A DNA stretch of 64,000 nt from Paenirhodobacter ferrireducens. GTDB lineage: Bacteria > Pseudomonadota > Alphaproteobacteria > Rhodobacterales > Rhodobacteraceae. The position numbers and the translations under genes were made by a program. Where the stretch lies: the NCBI RefSeq assembly GCF_004022265.1, contig NZ_SAVB01000001.1:1-64000 (forward strand), in the 5' to 3' direction. Positions within the stretch are counted from its first letter, which is position 1; each line of letters begins with the position of its first letter. Below, piece by piece: positions 9,085 to 18,445 of this stretch. The notes beneath the pieces are model-generated. The model ran no database searches and was not told the origin of the DNA. It saw only the letters and a program-made list of their open reading frames with translations.

Positions 9085-9489
9085 GCCGGGTTTCCGGTCG
9101 TGTGGGGTGACGCGGGGGACTCCGGTCCCGGTTGGCAGGAGCGTAGCAGTGCCACCATTTGTTGCAGCCGCAGGTGTTCGTGCGGCCCGGCCTCGGCATC
9201 GAGCATCATGATCCCCATCTGCCGCCGCACGACGGTGCGGAAACTCCCGACCGGCAATGTCCGCCGCGCGGGCTTGAGCTCGAAGGCGAGATTGAACCGG
9301 CGCTCGTCAATCTGCTGCCGGCGCATGCTGATCCTCCAGGTCAGGGCGCGGATCACGGCTTCGAGCAGGCCGCCCCGGCCGATCTCCCCACGCAATGCGG
9401 CGATCTCGCGTGCGACGAGGTCGCGGTGTTCGGGCGTTGTGCCGGGCCCGGGGCAAACGGGGGTCTCGGGGTGGCTGTAGTGCCCGGCC
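9081..9489 (-). pseudogene. C-terminal fragment of an unrelated gene fused to the dehydrogenase relic
   Basis: From about 9489 the frame of the broken dehydrogenase continues but the sequence no longer fits that family. It reads GLLEAVIRALTWRISMRRQQ, then FRTVVRRQMGIMMLDAEA and ends SPHTTGNPA. It faintly recalls the C-terminal part of DUF3141 (PHA-depolymerase-like) proteins, but I cannot confirm this. The junction shows that a deletion or rearrangement joined two genes. Its TGA overlaps the ATG of the next fragment. Confidence 0.35.
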
Positions 9490-10289
9490 AGCGCCGCGAT
9501 CAGTGCGGGCTCGTCGACGCAGCCGCCGCGGGCGACGTTGATGAGTTGCGCGGTGGGTTTCATCAGGGCGATCGCCGCGGCATCGATCAGGTTCGCGGTT
9601 TCCTCGGTGAGCGGGCAGCTCAGCATGAGGCCATCGGCCTCGGGCAGCACTGCCTTCAGGTCACGGAAGCTGCGGATCTCGTCGGCCGGCCCTTGCCCTT
9701 GCCCTTGGCCGGGGCGCGGCGCAGACCGATCACCCGCATGTCGAAGGCCTTGGCGATGCGTGCGATCCGGTCGCCGATGCCGCCGGTGCCGAGGATCACC
9801 ATCACCTTGCCGGGCAGCTCCTCCTCGCGTGCCATCGGGTCGGTCTGCTCGGGGCGCCAGATCTTTGCCGACTGGTTGTCGCGGGCGAGCGCCAGGCGGC
9901 GGGTGAGCGAGAGCAGCAGCCCGATCGCATGTTCGGACACCGCATTCTTGTTCATCCCCTGACCCGAGGCAAGGCGGATACCGCGCTCGGCGAAGGCCGC
10001 CTTGTCGTTCTGGTTCGTCCCCGAGCTGACCGACTGGATGTATTTCAGCTTCGGCGCATGGGCGAGCAGGTCGTTCCTCCACAGGCCGGAGACGACGAGC
10101 ACATCCGCCTCTGGTAGCGCCGCGGCCAGATCGGCGTGGGGCGAGACCTTCGCCCGAGACCTTCGCCGTGGTGATGCCGCTGCCGCGGGCATCGAAGATC
10201 GGCTTCATGTCATAGGCGCCGTGGGCGAAAAGGATGTGCAGCCTGTCCTTGGCCGGCAGGAGGGAGGTCATCGTGTCATGTTTGGTCAT
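9490..10289 (-). pseudogene. D-2-hydroxyacid dehydrogenase, frameshifted and truncated
   Basis: The pieces read MTSLLPAKDRLHILFAHGAY (frame 1), then AIGLLLSLTRRLALARDNQS and VMVILGTGGIGDRIARIAKA with the Rossmann GxGxxG (frame 2), then DEIRSFRDLKAVLPEADGLM and ETANLIDAAAIALMKPTAQL with the catalytic-region Arg in INVARGG (frame 1 again). The first shift is explained by a perfect 13-base tandem duplication at 10142-10167, the second by slippage in a CCCTTG repeat near 9690-9710. The C-terminal catalytic His segment is missing. Its ATG overlaps the stop of the tail of the dadA relic, so it was the second gene of a dadA operon. Confidence 0.8.
10142..10167. repeat. 13-bp perfect tandem duplication causing a frameshift
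   Basis: CGAGACCTTCGCC occurs twice in direct succession (10142-10154 and 10155-10167). Thirteen extra bases shift the dehydrogenase frame exactly where its two reading frames exchange. Removing one copy would rejoin ...SGITTAKV to SPHADLAAALPEADVLVVSG. Confidence 0.85.
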
Positions 10290-10455
10290 GGCAATATCCT
10301 GGTCTCAGGGGTGAGGACACGGGCCGCGGGGAGGGCGGCCGGAGGCGGGGAAGGGGCGCGGAAGAAACGGGGTTCAGCCGAAGCGGCTGCCCGATCGAGC
10401 CTTGAACCGCTCCGGGTTTGCCGAAGGCTCCAACTCCTGAGCAGGATGGAGCATC

Positions 10456-11096
<641 letters not shown>

Positions 11097-11464
11097 TGAG
11101 CCCTTGTCCGCCATTGGTCCGAGGACAATGAGCGAATGGTATTCAAGTCATCATCCGGGGCAAGCCACACCGCACGACGATCCCCGACAAGAAGGCCTTG
11201 TGCCCGCTGGACAAGGTGAACCGGCAGTTCCGCGCGCCTGCGCCGAACATGCTCTGGGTCAGCGATTTCACTTACGTCGCCACCTGGAAGGGGTTTGTGT
11301 ATGTCGCCTTCGTCATCGATGCCTATGCCCGCAAGATCGTCGGCTGGCGGGCGAGCCAAACAGCCCACGCAGGCTTCGTGCTTGATGCCCTCGAACAGGC
11401 TGTTCACGATTGACGCACGGTCAAGGGCGCGGGGCTCGTCCACCATTCCGACCGCGGGTCGCAA

Positions 11465-11492
11465 GGCAGATTCAACCGGTCGTCGCAACACC
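11465..11492 (+). repeat. IS30 left inverted repeat
   Basis: The repeat starts GGCAGATTCAACCGGTCGTC and is identical over 28 bases to the reverse complement of 12896-12923. Confidence 0.93.
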
Positions 11493-11513
11493 CCGCTATT
11501 GGAGGTGTTGTTG

Positions 11514-12916
11514 ATGTCAGGAAGACGGAAGTCGGAGCGTTCGACGCGACGGAAATTATCCTCGCCAGGTCGGCCGCCAGTCTGGCGGCGTGAGCATCTG
11601 TACCGGTTCTGGCGGGAAATTGCAGCGGGGCTGTCCAGCGAAGAAGCCGCTGTTGCAGCGGGAGTTTCCGCTCCGGTCGGAACCCGATGGTTTCGGAGTT
11701 CTGGCGGAATGCCTCCTACACATCTCGCGCCATCGGCTCCTGTGCCGGAGCACCGTGGCCTTTCGTTCGTGGAACGCGAGGAGATAGCCCTCGAATGCGC
11801 TCGCGGCACCGGCGTGCGGGCAATCGCGCGCAAGCTGGGCCGGTCACCCAGCACGATCTCGCGTGAGATCAGGTGCAACTCGGCGACGCGCAGCGGAGAG
11901 TTCGACTATCGGGCCATTGCCGCGCAATGGCATGCGGATCGTGCGGCCAAGCGTCCAAAGATCAGCAGGCTCGCAGTCACCCCCGTCCTGCGCGACTACG
12001 TGCAGGAACGGCTCTCCGGCCTCATTGCCACACCGGACGGCATCGCCTTCGAAGGACCCGTCGTGGTATGGAAAGGACGGCGGGCCGTTCTCCGGCAAAG
12101 CCGACGCTGGTCATCTGCCTGGAGTCCGGAGCAGATCTCGCAGCGCCTGAAGGTGGACTTCCCCGGGGATCCGACCATGCGCATCAGCCATGAAGCCATC
12201 TATCAGGCGCTATACATTCAAGGACGTGGGGCACTGAGGCGAGAACTCTCAGCCTGTCTCCGCTCTGGCCGCGCCCTCAGGTTGCCTCGCGAACGAGCCC
12301 GGACCGCGGCAAGGCCTTCATTGCCGACGCGTTGATGATCAGCGACCGCCCGGCGGAGATCGATGACCGGGCTGTTCCTGGTCATTGGGAAGGCGACCTC
12401 ATTCTCGGTCTCGGCAGCTCGGCGATCGGCACGCTGGTCGAACGCACGACCCGCTTCACCATGCTCCTGCACGTGCCGCGCATGGAGGGACACGGGACGG
12501 GCAAGTCTGTCAAGAATGGGCCAGCCCTTGCCGGCCACGGTGCCGAGGCCGTCCGGGATGCCATCGCAGGGACGATCAGCAGCCTGCCTGCCCACCTGCG
12601 TCGCTCATTGACCTGGGACCAGGGGGCTGAGATGTCCCAACACGCGCAGCTTCGGATCGATACCGGTCTCGAGATCTACTTCTGCGACCCTCAGAGCCCG
12701 TGGCAACGCGGCAGCAACGAGAACACCAACGGTCTGCTCCGCCAATACTTCCCCAAGGGCACGGATCTCAGCCAGCATGGTGCCGAAGAGCTCAGCGCCG
12801 TTGCCCAAGCGCTGAACACGCGCCCCCGGAAAACGCTGGGGTGGCAAACACCGGCAGAGGCTCTCGACCGGCTGCTCAAACAGGATATGATCGAAGGTGT
12901 TGCGACGACCGGTTGA
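11514..12916 (+). pseudogene. IS30-family transposase, one frameshift
   Basis: The N-terminus has the IS30 helix-turn-helix (LSFVEREEIALECARGTGVR, AIARKLGRSPSTISREIR), and the catalytic core reads WSPEQISQRLKVDFPGDPTM, ISHEAIYQALYIQGRGALRR, then PGHWEGDLILG with the first Asp, TWDQGAEMSQHAQL with the second, and PWQRGSNENTNGLLRQYFPK with the Glu. A 1-base deletion near 12303 (RARTRGKAF changed to RARTAARP) moves the frame between 12290 and 12335. Otherwise it is full length, so loss of activity may be recent. Confidence 0.9.
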
Positions 12917-12923
12917 ATCTGCC
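12896..12923 (-). repeat. IS30 right inverted repeat
   Basis: This is the perfect 28-base mate of 11465-11492, and it contains the last codons of the transposase. It is followed by the CAA target duplication. Confidence 0.93.
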
Positions 12924-13259
12924 CAATACCTGTCCATGCGCTACACCGAGCGGTTGGGTGAGGCCAGCATCGAACCATCCGTGGGCAGCGTCGGCGACAG
13001 CTACGACAACGCCTTGGCGGAGACGATCAACGGTCTCTTCAAGGCGGAGGTCATCCATCGACGCGGGCCGTGGCGGAGCTTCGAGGCCGCTGAATATGCC
13101 ACCCTCGAATGGGGCGACTGGTTCAACAACCGCCGCCTGCTCGAACCGATCGGAACATCCCGCCGGCGGAAGCGGAGGCAAACTTCTACGCCGTTCTGGA
13201 AACTGAAGACATGGCCGCGTAACTCAACCCCAATCAGCCTCCGGCAAACCTGGCGCGGT

Positions 13260-14498
13260 TCAGGGGGCGATGTCGATCGGCGGCGCACGACCGTCGATCG
13301 GCGCGGCGATGATCTCGGCGGTCATCGGCGCGAAAGAGAGGCCGATATGGCCGTGGCCGAAGGCGTGGATGACCTGCAGGCAGTCCCGCGCGGCGCAGAT
13401 CACCGGCTTGCCGTCCGGGGTGGAGGGGCGGTTGCCCTGCCAGCGCCGCACCTTGCCGTCGGTCTCGGGGCGGGCCAGTCCGGGCCAGGTGCGCTTGAGA
13501 TGGCCAAGCAGGATGTCGGCGCGGCGCCAGTCCGGCGCGGCGTCGTCCGAGGCAAGCTCGACCTGACCCGAGGCCCGCAACCCGCCGCTGGTCATCACAT
13601 TCGCCATCTTGCCGTCTTGCGGATCACCGGCACCGCAAGATCGACGGCGGGATCGGCGATCTCGACGTAATAGCCGCGCTCGCTTTCCATCGGGATGCGG
13701 TCGCCCGCCGTCCGGGCAAGCGGTTTCGAGCACACGCCGGAGGCGATCACCGCGGCGTCGCAGGGGATCTCTCCCGCGGCGGTGCGCACCGCGCGCAGCC
13801 GGCCGTTCTCGATCGCAAGGCCGGTGGCCGCGGTGGGGCGCAGCGTTGCATCGCCGCCTCGACGAGCGCCGTGACATAGCCGCCCGGATCGGTGCAATGC
13901 CCACCCTCGCTCAGCTCGATCGCGAAGTGATAGGTGGGGGCGAGCGCCGGCAGGCGCCGGTGCAGCTCGGCCGCGTCAAGCTCGCGCATCTGCACGCCGA
14001 ACTTGCGCCGCAACCCCCAGCTCAGCGCTTCGGTCTCGAAGGCGGTGCGGTCGGCAAAGGCATAGATCAGCCCGTCGGGGCGGATCAGATCGGGCCGGCC
14101 GATCGCCTCGGCCTGTGCGGCATGGCGTGCGGGGGCGTCGCGCAGAAGCTGCGACAGCGCGGCGGCGGTGCGCTCGATCCGGGCCGCGGTGAAGCCCGAG
14201 AGCAGGAAGCGCCACAGCCAGGGCAGCCGCCGCGGCAGGTAACGCCAGCGGATCGTCAGCGCGCCGGTCGGGTCGAGCAGATAGCCCGGCACCTGCCTCC
14301 ACAGACCCGGGCCCGACATCGGGATGATCGACGCGGGGCTGAGAAAGGCGCCGTTGCCGTGGCTCGCGGCCTGGGTTCCGCCGGGCTGCCCGGCTCGATC
14401 AGGGGGACGCGGTGCCCTTCCTGCACGAGGCGAAGCGCGGTTGTGGCCCCGACGATGCTCGCGGCGATGGCGACGACATGTTTCGAGTTTGCAGCCAT
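13260..14498 (-). pseudogene. dadA: D-amino acid dehydrogenase (DadA-like FAD oxidoreductase), decayed
   Basis: Starting at MAANSKHVVAIAASIVGATT (good GGAGAGG upstream), three frames make a DadA-type protein: QAASHGNGAFLSPASIIPMS; FETEALSWGLRRKFGVQMRE; AAVIASGVCSKPLARTAGDR; RPSTPDGKPVICAARDCLQV; FGHGHIGLSFAPMTAEIIAA. Frameshifts lie near 14395, 13855 and 13610. The FAD-binding GxGxxG is damaged (AIAASIVGA). The C-terminus stops at PPIDIAP because the IS3 inverted repeat provides TGA; the DadA tail FRxDR continues as RLDRAAASAEPR on the other side of the IS3 (10402 leftwards). The enzyme would deaminate D-amino acids to keto acids for the respiratory chain. Confidence 0.82.
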
Positions 14499-14717
14499 CG
14501 CGCAACCCTCTCCGTGTTGGAATGATTTTCCCGCATGCCGGGCCGCGGAGCGCCTGAGCCGCGAGGGCCCGGAACGCAGCGCCATGCCGGAAGATCATCG
14601 TGTATTTCTTGCGCCATGCCCATGTTTTGGGCGTCGGCGGGCGGTGTTTTCCTGTCTCAGTCATGGCAGTGCGTTGCCCGACCGAAAATTCTTGAAAGCG
14701 TCACTCCGCCATGAGTT

Positions 14718-15383
14718 TTGGTCATGAGGAAGGCCATGATGCGCAGATTCCTTCCGTCCCTTTCCGCTCTGCTGGCCTTCGAGTCGGCCGGCCGCCACGG
14801 CAGCTTCACCAAGGCCGCCGAGGATCTGGCGATCACCCAGAGCGGGGTGAGCCGGCAGATCGGCAACCTCGAGACCTTCCTCGGCGTGCGACTGTTCGAG
14901 CGGATCGGCTCGCGCATCGTGCTGACCAATGCCGGTGGCGCCTATCTGAAGGAAATCTCGCGGCTTCTCGACGAGATCGAGCGGGCCTCGATCGACACGG
15001 TGCGCGGCCGCAAGCTCGACGACCGCTTGCTGATCTGCGCCCATCCGACGCTGTCCTCGCGCTGGCTGTCGCTGCGGCTGCAAGGCTTCCTCACCGCCAA
15101 CCCGGCGGTGCTGATCGAGATCCCCACCGCGACGCAGGGGCTCGATTTCGAGGCGACCGAGGTCGACATCGCGATCCTGCGCGGGTGCGACTCGTGGCGC
15201 GGCCTCTCTCCTCGGTCATCTTCCCGTCCGCGGCCGCCGTCGCGAAAAAGCAACAGTCCGGGCCGGATCGGAGTGCCGGTGCCGACCGTCGCGGGCGTGG
15301 CACGCAACGCTTTCCGTCTCGCCGGGGCGCAACTGCGGCTGCGCAACTTCGTACCGGATGCCCCGATTGTCACGTGCCTGTGA
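14718..15383 (+). pseudogene. LysR-family regulator, C-terminally destroyed
   Basis: The first 160 residues are a good LysR protein: winged helix FLPSLSALLAFESAGRHGSF, TKAAEDLAITQSGVSRQIGN, then FERIGSRIVLTNAGGAYLKE and the start of the co-inducer domain to VDIAILRG. After about 15190 the sequence turns into low-sense Arg/Ser-rich residues and ends at 221 residues instead of about 300. It is divergent from the dadA relic, the usual place for its regulator. The DNA-binding half could still be made. Confidence 0.75.
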
Positions 15384-15441
15384 TGCTTCGCCCCTAGTGG
15401 AACTGTCGGAAAACGGAATCGCCAACGTCTATGGGGCAATA

Positions 15442-17199
15442 ATGCACAAGCTTCTCTTCACCCTCGCCGCGACCACGATGCTCGCGGGTACGGCGCATGC
15501 CGGCGCCACGATCATGCCGCTCGACCGGGCCACGATCCTCGCCGGCTCGCCCTTCGACTTCAAGATCGAGCTCGACAAGGTCCATGCCGAGGCGGACATC
15601 GCCGTCACTGTGAACGGCAAGCCCTATGCCGAGGTGTTCGGCAAGCCGGCGGATTTCGTTGCCGAGGAAAAGGGCAAGGACGACACCGTGCTGGGCTCGG
15701 CGCTGATCCTGCGCGACCTCGTGCTCGCGACTCCGGGCGACTACGCCATCGAGGTCAAGGCCGGCGACGAGAGCAAGTCGGTCACCTGGACCGTCTTCGG
15801 CACGCCCGGAACACCGAAGGCGAAGAATATCCTCTTCTTCGTCGGCGACGGGCTTTCGGTTGCCCACCGCACCGCGGCCCGGATCATGTCTCACGGTATG
15901 CATGACGGCAAGGCCGACGGCCGGCTGGCGATGGACGATCTCGACCGTATGGCCTTCATCGGCACCTCTTCGACCCATTCGATCGCCACGGATTCGGCCA
16001 ACACGATGTCGGCCTACATGACCGGCCACAAGGCCCGGGTGAACGCGCTCGGCGTCTATGCCGACCGCACCCCGGACACTCAGGATGACCCGAAGGTCGA
16101 GACCATCGCCGAGGCGCTGCGCCGCACCACCAACAAGTCGATCGGTGTCGTCTCGACCGCCGAGATCGAGGATGCGACCCCGGCCGCTGTGGTCGCCCAC
16201 ACCCGCAAGCGCGCCGACAAGGCCGATATCGTCGGCATGTTCTATGATGTGCAGCCCGAGGTCATCCTCGGCGGCGGCTCGGCCTATTTCCTGAAAGCCG
16301 ACATTCCCGGCTCGAAGCGCAAGGATGACAAGGATTACATCGCGATGTTCCGGGACGCGGGCTATGCGCTCGCGACCAACGCGACCGAGCTGTCGGCCGC
16401 CGCCGGCGCGAACAGTGGCAAGGTGCTGGGCCTGTTCCACACCGGCAACATGGACAGCTGGCTCGACCGCAACCAGCTGAAGATGGGCACCGTCGGGAAA
16501 TTCCCCGATCAGCCGGGCCTCGTCGCGATGACCACGACCGCGCTCGATCAGCTTTCGAAGAACCCCGAGGGCTTCTTCCTGATGGTCGAAGGCGCCACGA
16601 TCGACAAGATGTCCCACCCGCTCGACTGGGATCGCGCCGTGGTCGACACGATCGAGTTCGATCAGGCGGTCGCCGCCGGGATGGAATTCGCCAAGACCCA
16701 TCCCGACACCCTCGTCGTGGTGACCGGCGACCACACCCATGGGGTTTCGGTGATCGGCACGATCGACGACGACAAGCCCGGTGAGGAGATGCGCGAGAAG
16801 GTCGGTACCTATGACGCCGCCGGCTATCCGAACTACACCGACGCCAATGGCGACGGTTTCCCGGACAAGATCGACGTCTCGAAGCGTCTCGCGATCTTCT
16901 CGAGCAACTTCCCGGACTATTACGAGACCTGGCGCCCGAAGATGGACGGCCCCTTCGAGCCGGCGGTGAAGACCGAAAACGGCACCTATGTCGCCAATGA
17001 GGCCTACAAGGATGTCCCCGGCGCGGTGCTGCGCATCGGCAACCTGCCGAAGGACGAGGATACCGGCGTGCACGCGGTCGATGACGTGGTGCTGCAATCG
17101 ACCGGGCCGGGCTCGGACGCATTCAAGGGCTATATGGAACAGTCGGACGTCTACAAGGTGCTGGCCGACGCCTTCGCCCTTGGCACTGTGCAGAAGTGA
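15442..17199 (+). CDS. phoA: alkaline phosphatase (PhoA type), periplasmic
   Basis: The 585-residue product begins with a signal peptide (MHKLLFTLAATTMLAGTAHA, cut before GATIMP). The metal and nucleophile sites are visible: NILFFVGDGLSVAHRTAAR, ATDSANTMSAYMTGHK with the Ser nucleophile, EGATIDKMSHPLDW and VVTGDHTHGVS. The enzyme hydrolyses phosphomonoesters with zinc and magnesium. About 90 extra N-terminal residues precede the catalytic domain (TVNGKPYAEVFGKPADFVAE), as in the long alphaproteobacterial forms. The ATG at 15442 gives the only good signal peptide. No convincing Pho box was found upstream. A strong terminator follows at 17217. Confidence 0.93.
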   Translation: MHKLLFTLAATTMLAGTAHAGATIMPLDRATILAGSPFDFKIELDKVHAEADIAVTVNGKPYAEVFGKPADFVAEEKGKDDTVLGSALILRDLVLATPGDYAIEVKAGDESKSVTWTVFGTPGTPKAKNILFFVGDGLSVAHRTAARIMSHGMHDGKADGRLAMDDLDRMAFIGTSSTHSIATDSANTMSAYMTGHKARVNALGVYADRTPDTQDDPKVETIAEALRRTTNKSIGVVSTAEIEDATPAAVVAHTRKRADKADIVGMFYDVQPEVILGGGSAYFLKADIPGSKRKDDKDYIAMFRDAGYALATNATELSAAAGANSGKVLGLFHTGNMDSWLDRNQLKMGTVGKFPDQPGLVAMTTTALDQLSKNPEGFFLMVEGATIDKMSHPLDWDRAVVDTIEFDQAVAAGMEFAKTHPDTLVVVTGDHTHGVSVIGTIDDDKPGEEMREKVGTYDAAGYPNYTDANGDGFPDKIDVSKRLAIFSSNFPDYYETWRPKMDGPFEPAVKTENGTYVANEAYKDVPGAVLRIGNLPKDEDTGVHAVDDVVLQSTGPGSDAFKGYMEQSDVYKVLADAFALGTVQK

Positions 17200-17216
17200 C
17201 CCGACGCGTAAGAACT

Positions 17217-17260
17217 GCCGGCCCGGAGCAACTGCTCCGGGCCGGCCCCGTCTTTTCCAA
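17217..17260 (+). terminator. rho-independent terminator after phoA
   Basis: A perfect 13-bp stem GCCGGCCCGGAGC / GCTCCGGGCCGGC with a 4-base loop (AACT) is followed by CCCGTCTTTT. It separates phoA from the next three genes. Confidence 0.85.
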
Positions 17261-17273
17261 CCGGGAGCACGCG

Positions 17274-17741
17274 ATGCACGGACCTTTCTCCTTGCGGCTG
17301 TCCCGCCGGGCCTGGCTGTCGGGCGTGGCGGCACTCGGGGCCACGCTGACCGCACGGCCGGCGCTCGCCGGCGCCGCAGCGCTGAGCTTTGACGAACTTT
17401 ATGCCAGCTTCAGCCCGCTCGGGCTCGAGTTCTCCGACAAGGTCAAGGCACTGACCGGCCAGGAGGTCCGCATCCGCGGCTTCATGGCGCCGCCGCTGCG
17501 GGCCGAGGCGAAGTTTTTCGTGCTGACGCAGATCCCGATGGCGCTGTGCCCGTTCTGCTCCTCGGATGCCGACTGGCCCGACAATATCGTCGTCGTCTAT
17601 CTCGACCATCGCCAGACCTTCACCCAGCCGAACCGGACGATCGAGGTGACGGGGGTGCTCGACCGTGGCGCCTGGGTCGATCCGGACACCGGTTTCGTCA
17701 GCCAGCTGCGCCTGCGCCAGGCGCAGTACGACGCGGTCTGA
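17274..17741 (+). CDS. Tat-exported DUF3299-like protein
   Basis: This 155-residue protein has a twin-arginine signal (RLSRRAWLSGVAALGATLTA, cleavage near ARPALA). The mature part contains VKALTGQEVRIRGFMAPPL and VLTQIPMALCPFCSSDADWP, an arrangement with a CPFC pair and a small beta-rich (OB-like) fold that I associate with DUF3299. Such proteins occur next to ABC transporters of the kind that follows, including zinc-responsive systems in gammaproteobacteria. The Cys pair could bind metal or be a redox site. The ABC ATPase gene starts 17 bases downstream. Family assignment is from memory, not a search. Confidence 0.65.
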   Translation: MHGPFSLRLSRRAWLSGVAALGATLTARPALAGAAALSFDELYASFSPLGLEFSDKVKALTGQEVRIRGFMAPPLRAEAKFFVLTQIPMALCPFCSSDADWPDNIVVVYLDHRQTFTQPNRTIEVTGVLDRGAWVDPDTGFVSQLRLRQAQYDAV

Positions 17742-17758
17742 ACGCGCAGGAGATCTCC

Positions 17759-18445
17759 ATGCTATCCCTCTCGCTGGCCGGGGTCGAAGTCCGGTTTCCC
17801 GGTCTCGAGACGCCGGGGCTGCGCATCGAGCGCCTCGAAATTCCGGCCGCGGCGCAGGTTGTGCTTTCCGGTCCCTCGGGTTCGGGCAAGTCGACACTGG
17901 TCAATGTCATCACCGGCCTGCTGCGTCCTGCGGCGGGGGCGGTGAGCTGGAACGGCACCGATCTCGCGGCGCTGTCCGAGCCGGTGCGGGACCGCTGGCG
18001 GGGGGCCAATGTCGGGCTGGTGATGCAGGATTTCCACCTGTTCCCCGGGCTTTCGGCGCGCGAGAACGTGCTTTTGCCGGCGCGGCTTGCACGTGTCGCC
18101 GGCAAGGAAACGGTCGCCCGCGCGGTGGCGCTGCTCGAGCGGGTCGGCCTGTCGCGCCCCGATCAGCCGATCGAGACCATGTCGCGCGGCGAGATGCAGC
18201 GCGTGGCCGTCGCCCGCGCCCTGCTGCGCGCGCCGGGGGTGATCGTCGCCGACGAGCCGACGGCGAGCCTCGACCCGGTGAACGGCGCCGCGATCGGCAC
18301 CTTGCTGCGCGATCTGGCGCGCCAGTCCGGTGCGACGCTGATCGTCGTCAGCCATGACCCGCGGCTGATTGCCGCCTTCCCGCGCCGGATCGCGCTGGCG
18401 GATGGCACGGTGAGTGCCGACGAAACCCTGTCGGAGGCGGGCTGA
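17759..18445 (+). CDS. ABC transporter ATP-binding protein (MacB/LolD type)
   Basis: The 228-residue ATPase has Walker A GPSGSGKSTLVN (about 40-51), Q-loop VMQDFHLFPGL, a weak signature MSRGEMQRVAVARALL, Walker B VIVADEPTASLD and the H-loop VVSHD. It is of the LolD/MacB type that pairs with FtsX-like permeases. The start is ATG 17759, behind GGAGA. Its stop overlaps the ATG of the permease (TGATG), indicating one transport complex. Confidence 0.9.
   Translation: MLSLSLAGVEVRFPGLETPGLRIERLEIPAAAQVVLSGPSGSGKSTLVNVITGLLRPAAGAVSWNGTDLAALSEPVRDRWRGANVGLVMQDFHLFPGLSARENVLLPARLARVAGKETVARAVALLERVGLSRPDQPIETMSRGEMQRVAVARALLRAPGVIVADEPTASLDPVNGAAIGTLLRDLARQSGATLIVVSHDPRLIAAFPRRIALADGTVSADETLSEAG

Larger units (their letters stand above)
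11465..12923 (+). mobile_element. IS30-family element inserted in IS3 OrfB
   Basis: The 1459-bp element is bounded by perfect 28-base inverted repeats (11465-11492 and 12896-12923) and flanked by the 3-base direct repeat CAA (11462-11464 and 12924-12926). Deleting the element and one CAA rejoins the IS3 OrfB reading GGTCGCAATACCTGTCC (DRGSQYLS). A 2-3 bp duplication is usual for IS30. The transposase carries one frameshift. Confidence 0.93.

Noticed and set aside
15380-15441. Pho box upstream of phoA
   Set aside because: CTGTGAT and CTGTCGG occur, but not with the 11-base periodicity of tandem Pho boxes.
15394-17355. 653-residue frame antisense to phoA
   Set aside because: It mirrors the high-GC coding bias of phoA; no family features and no ribosome-binding site.
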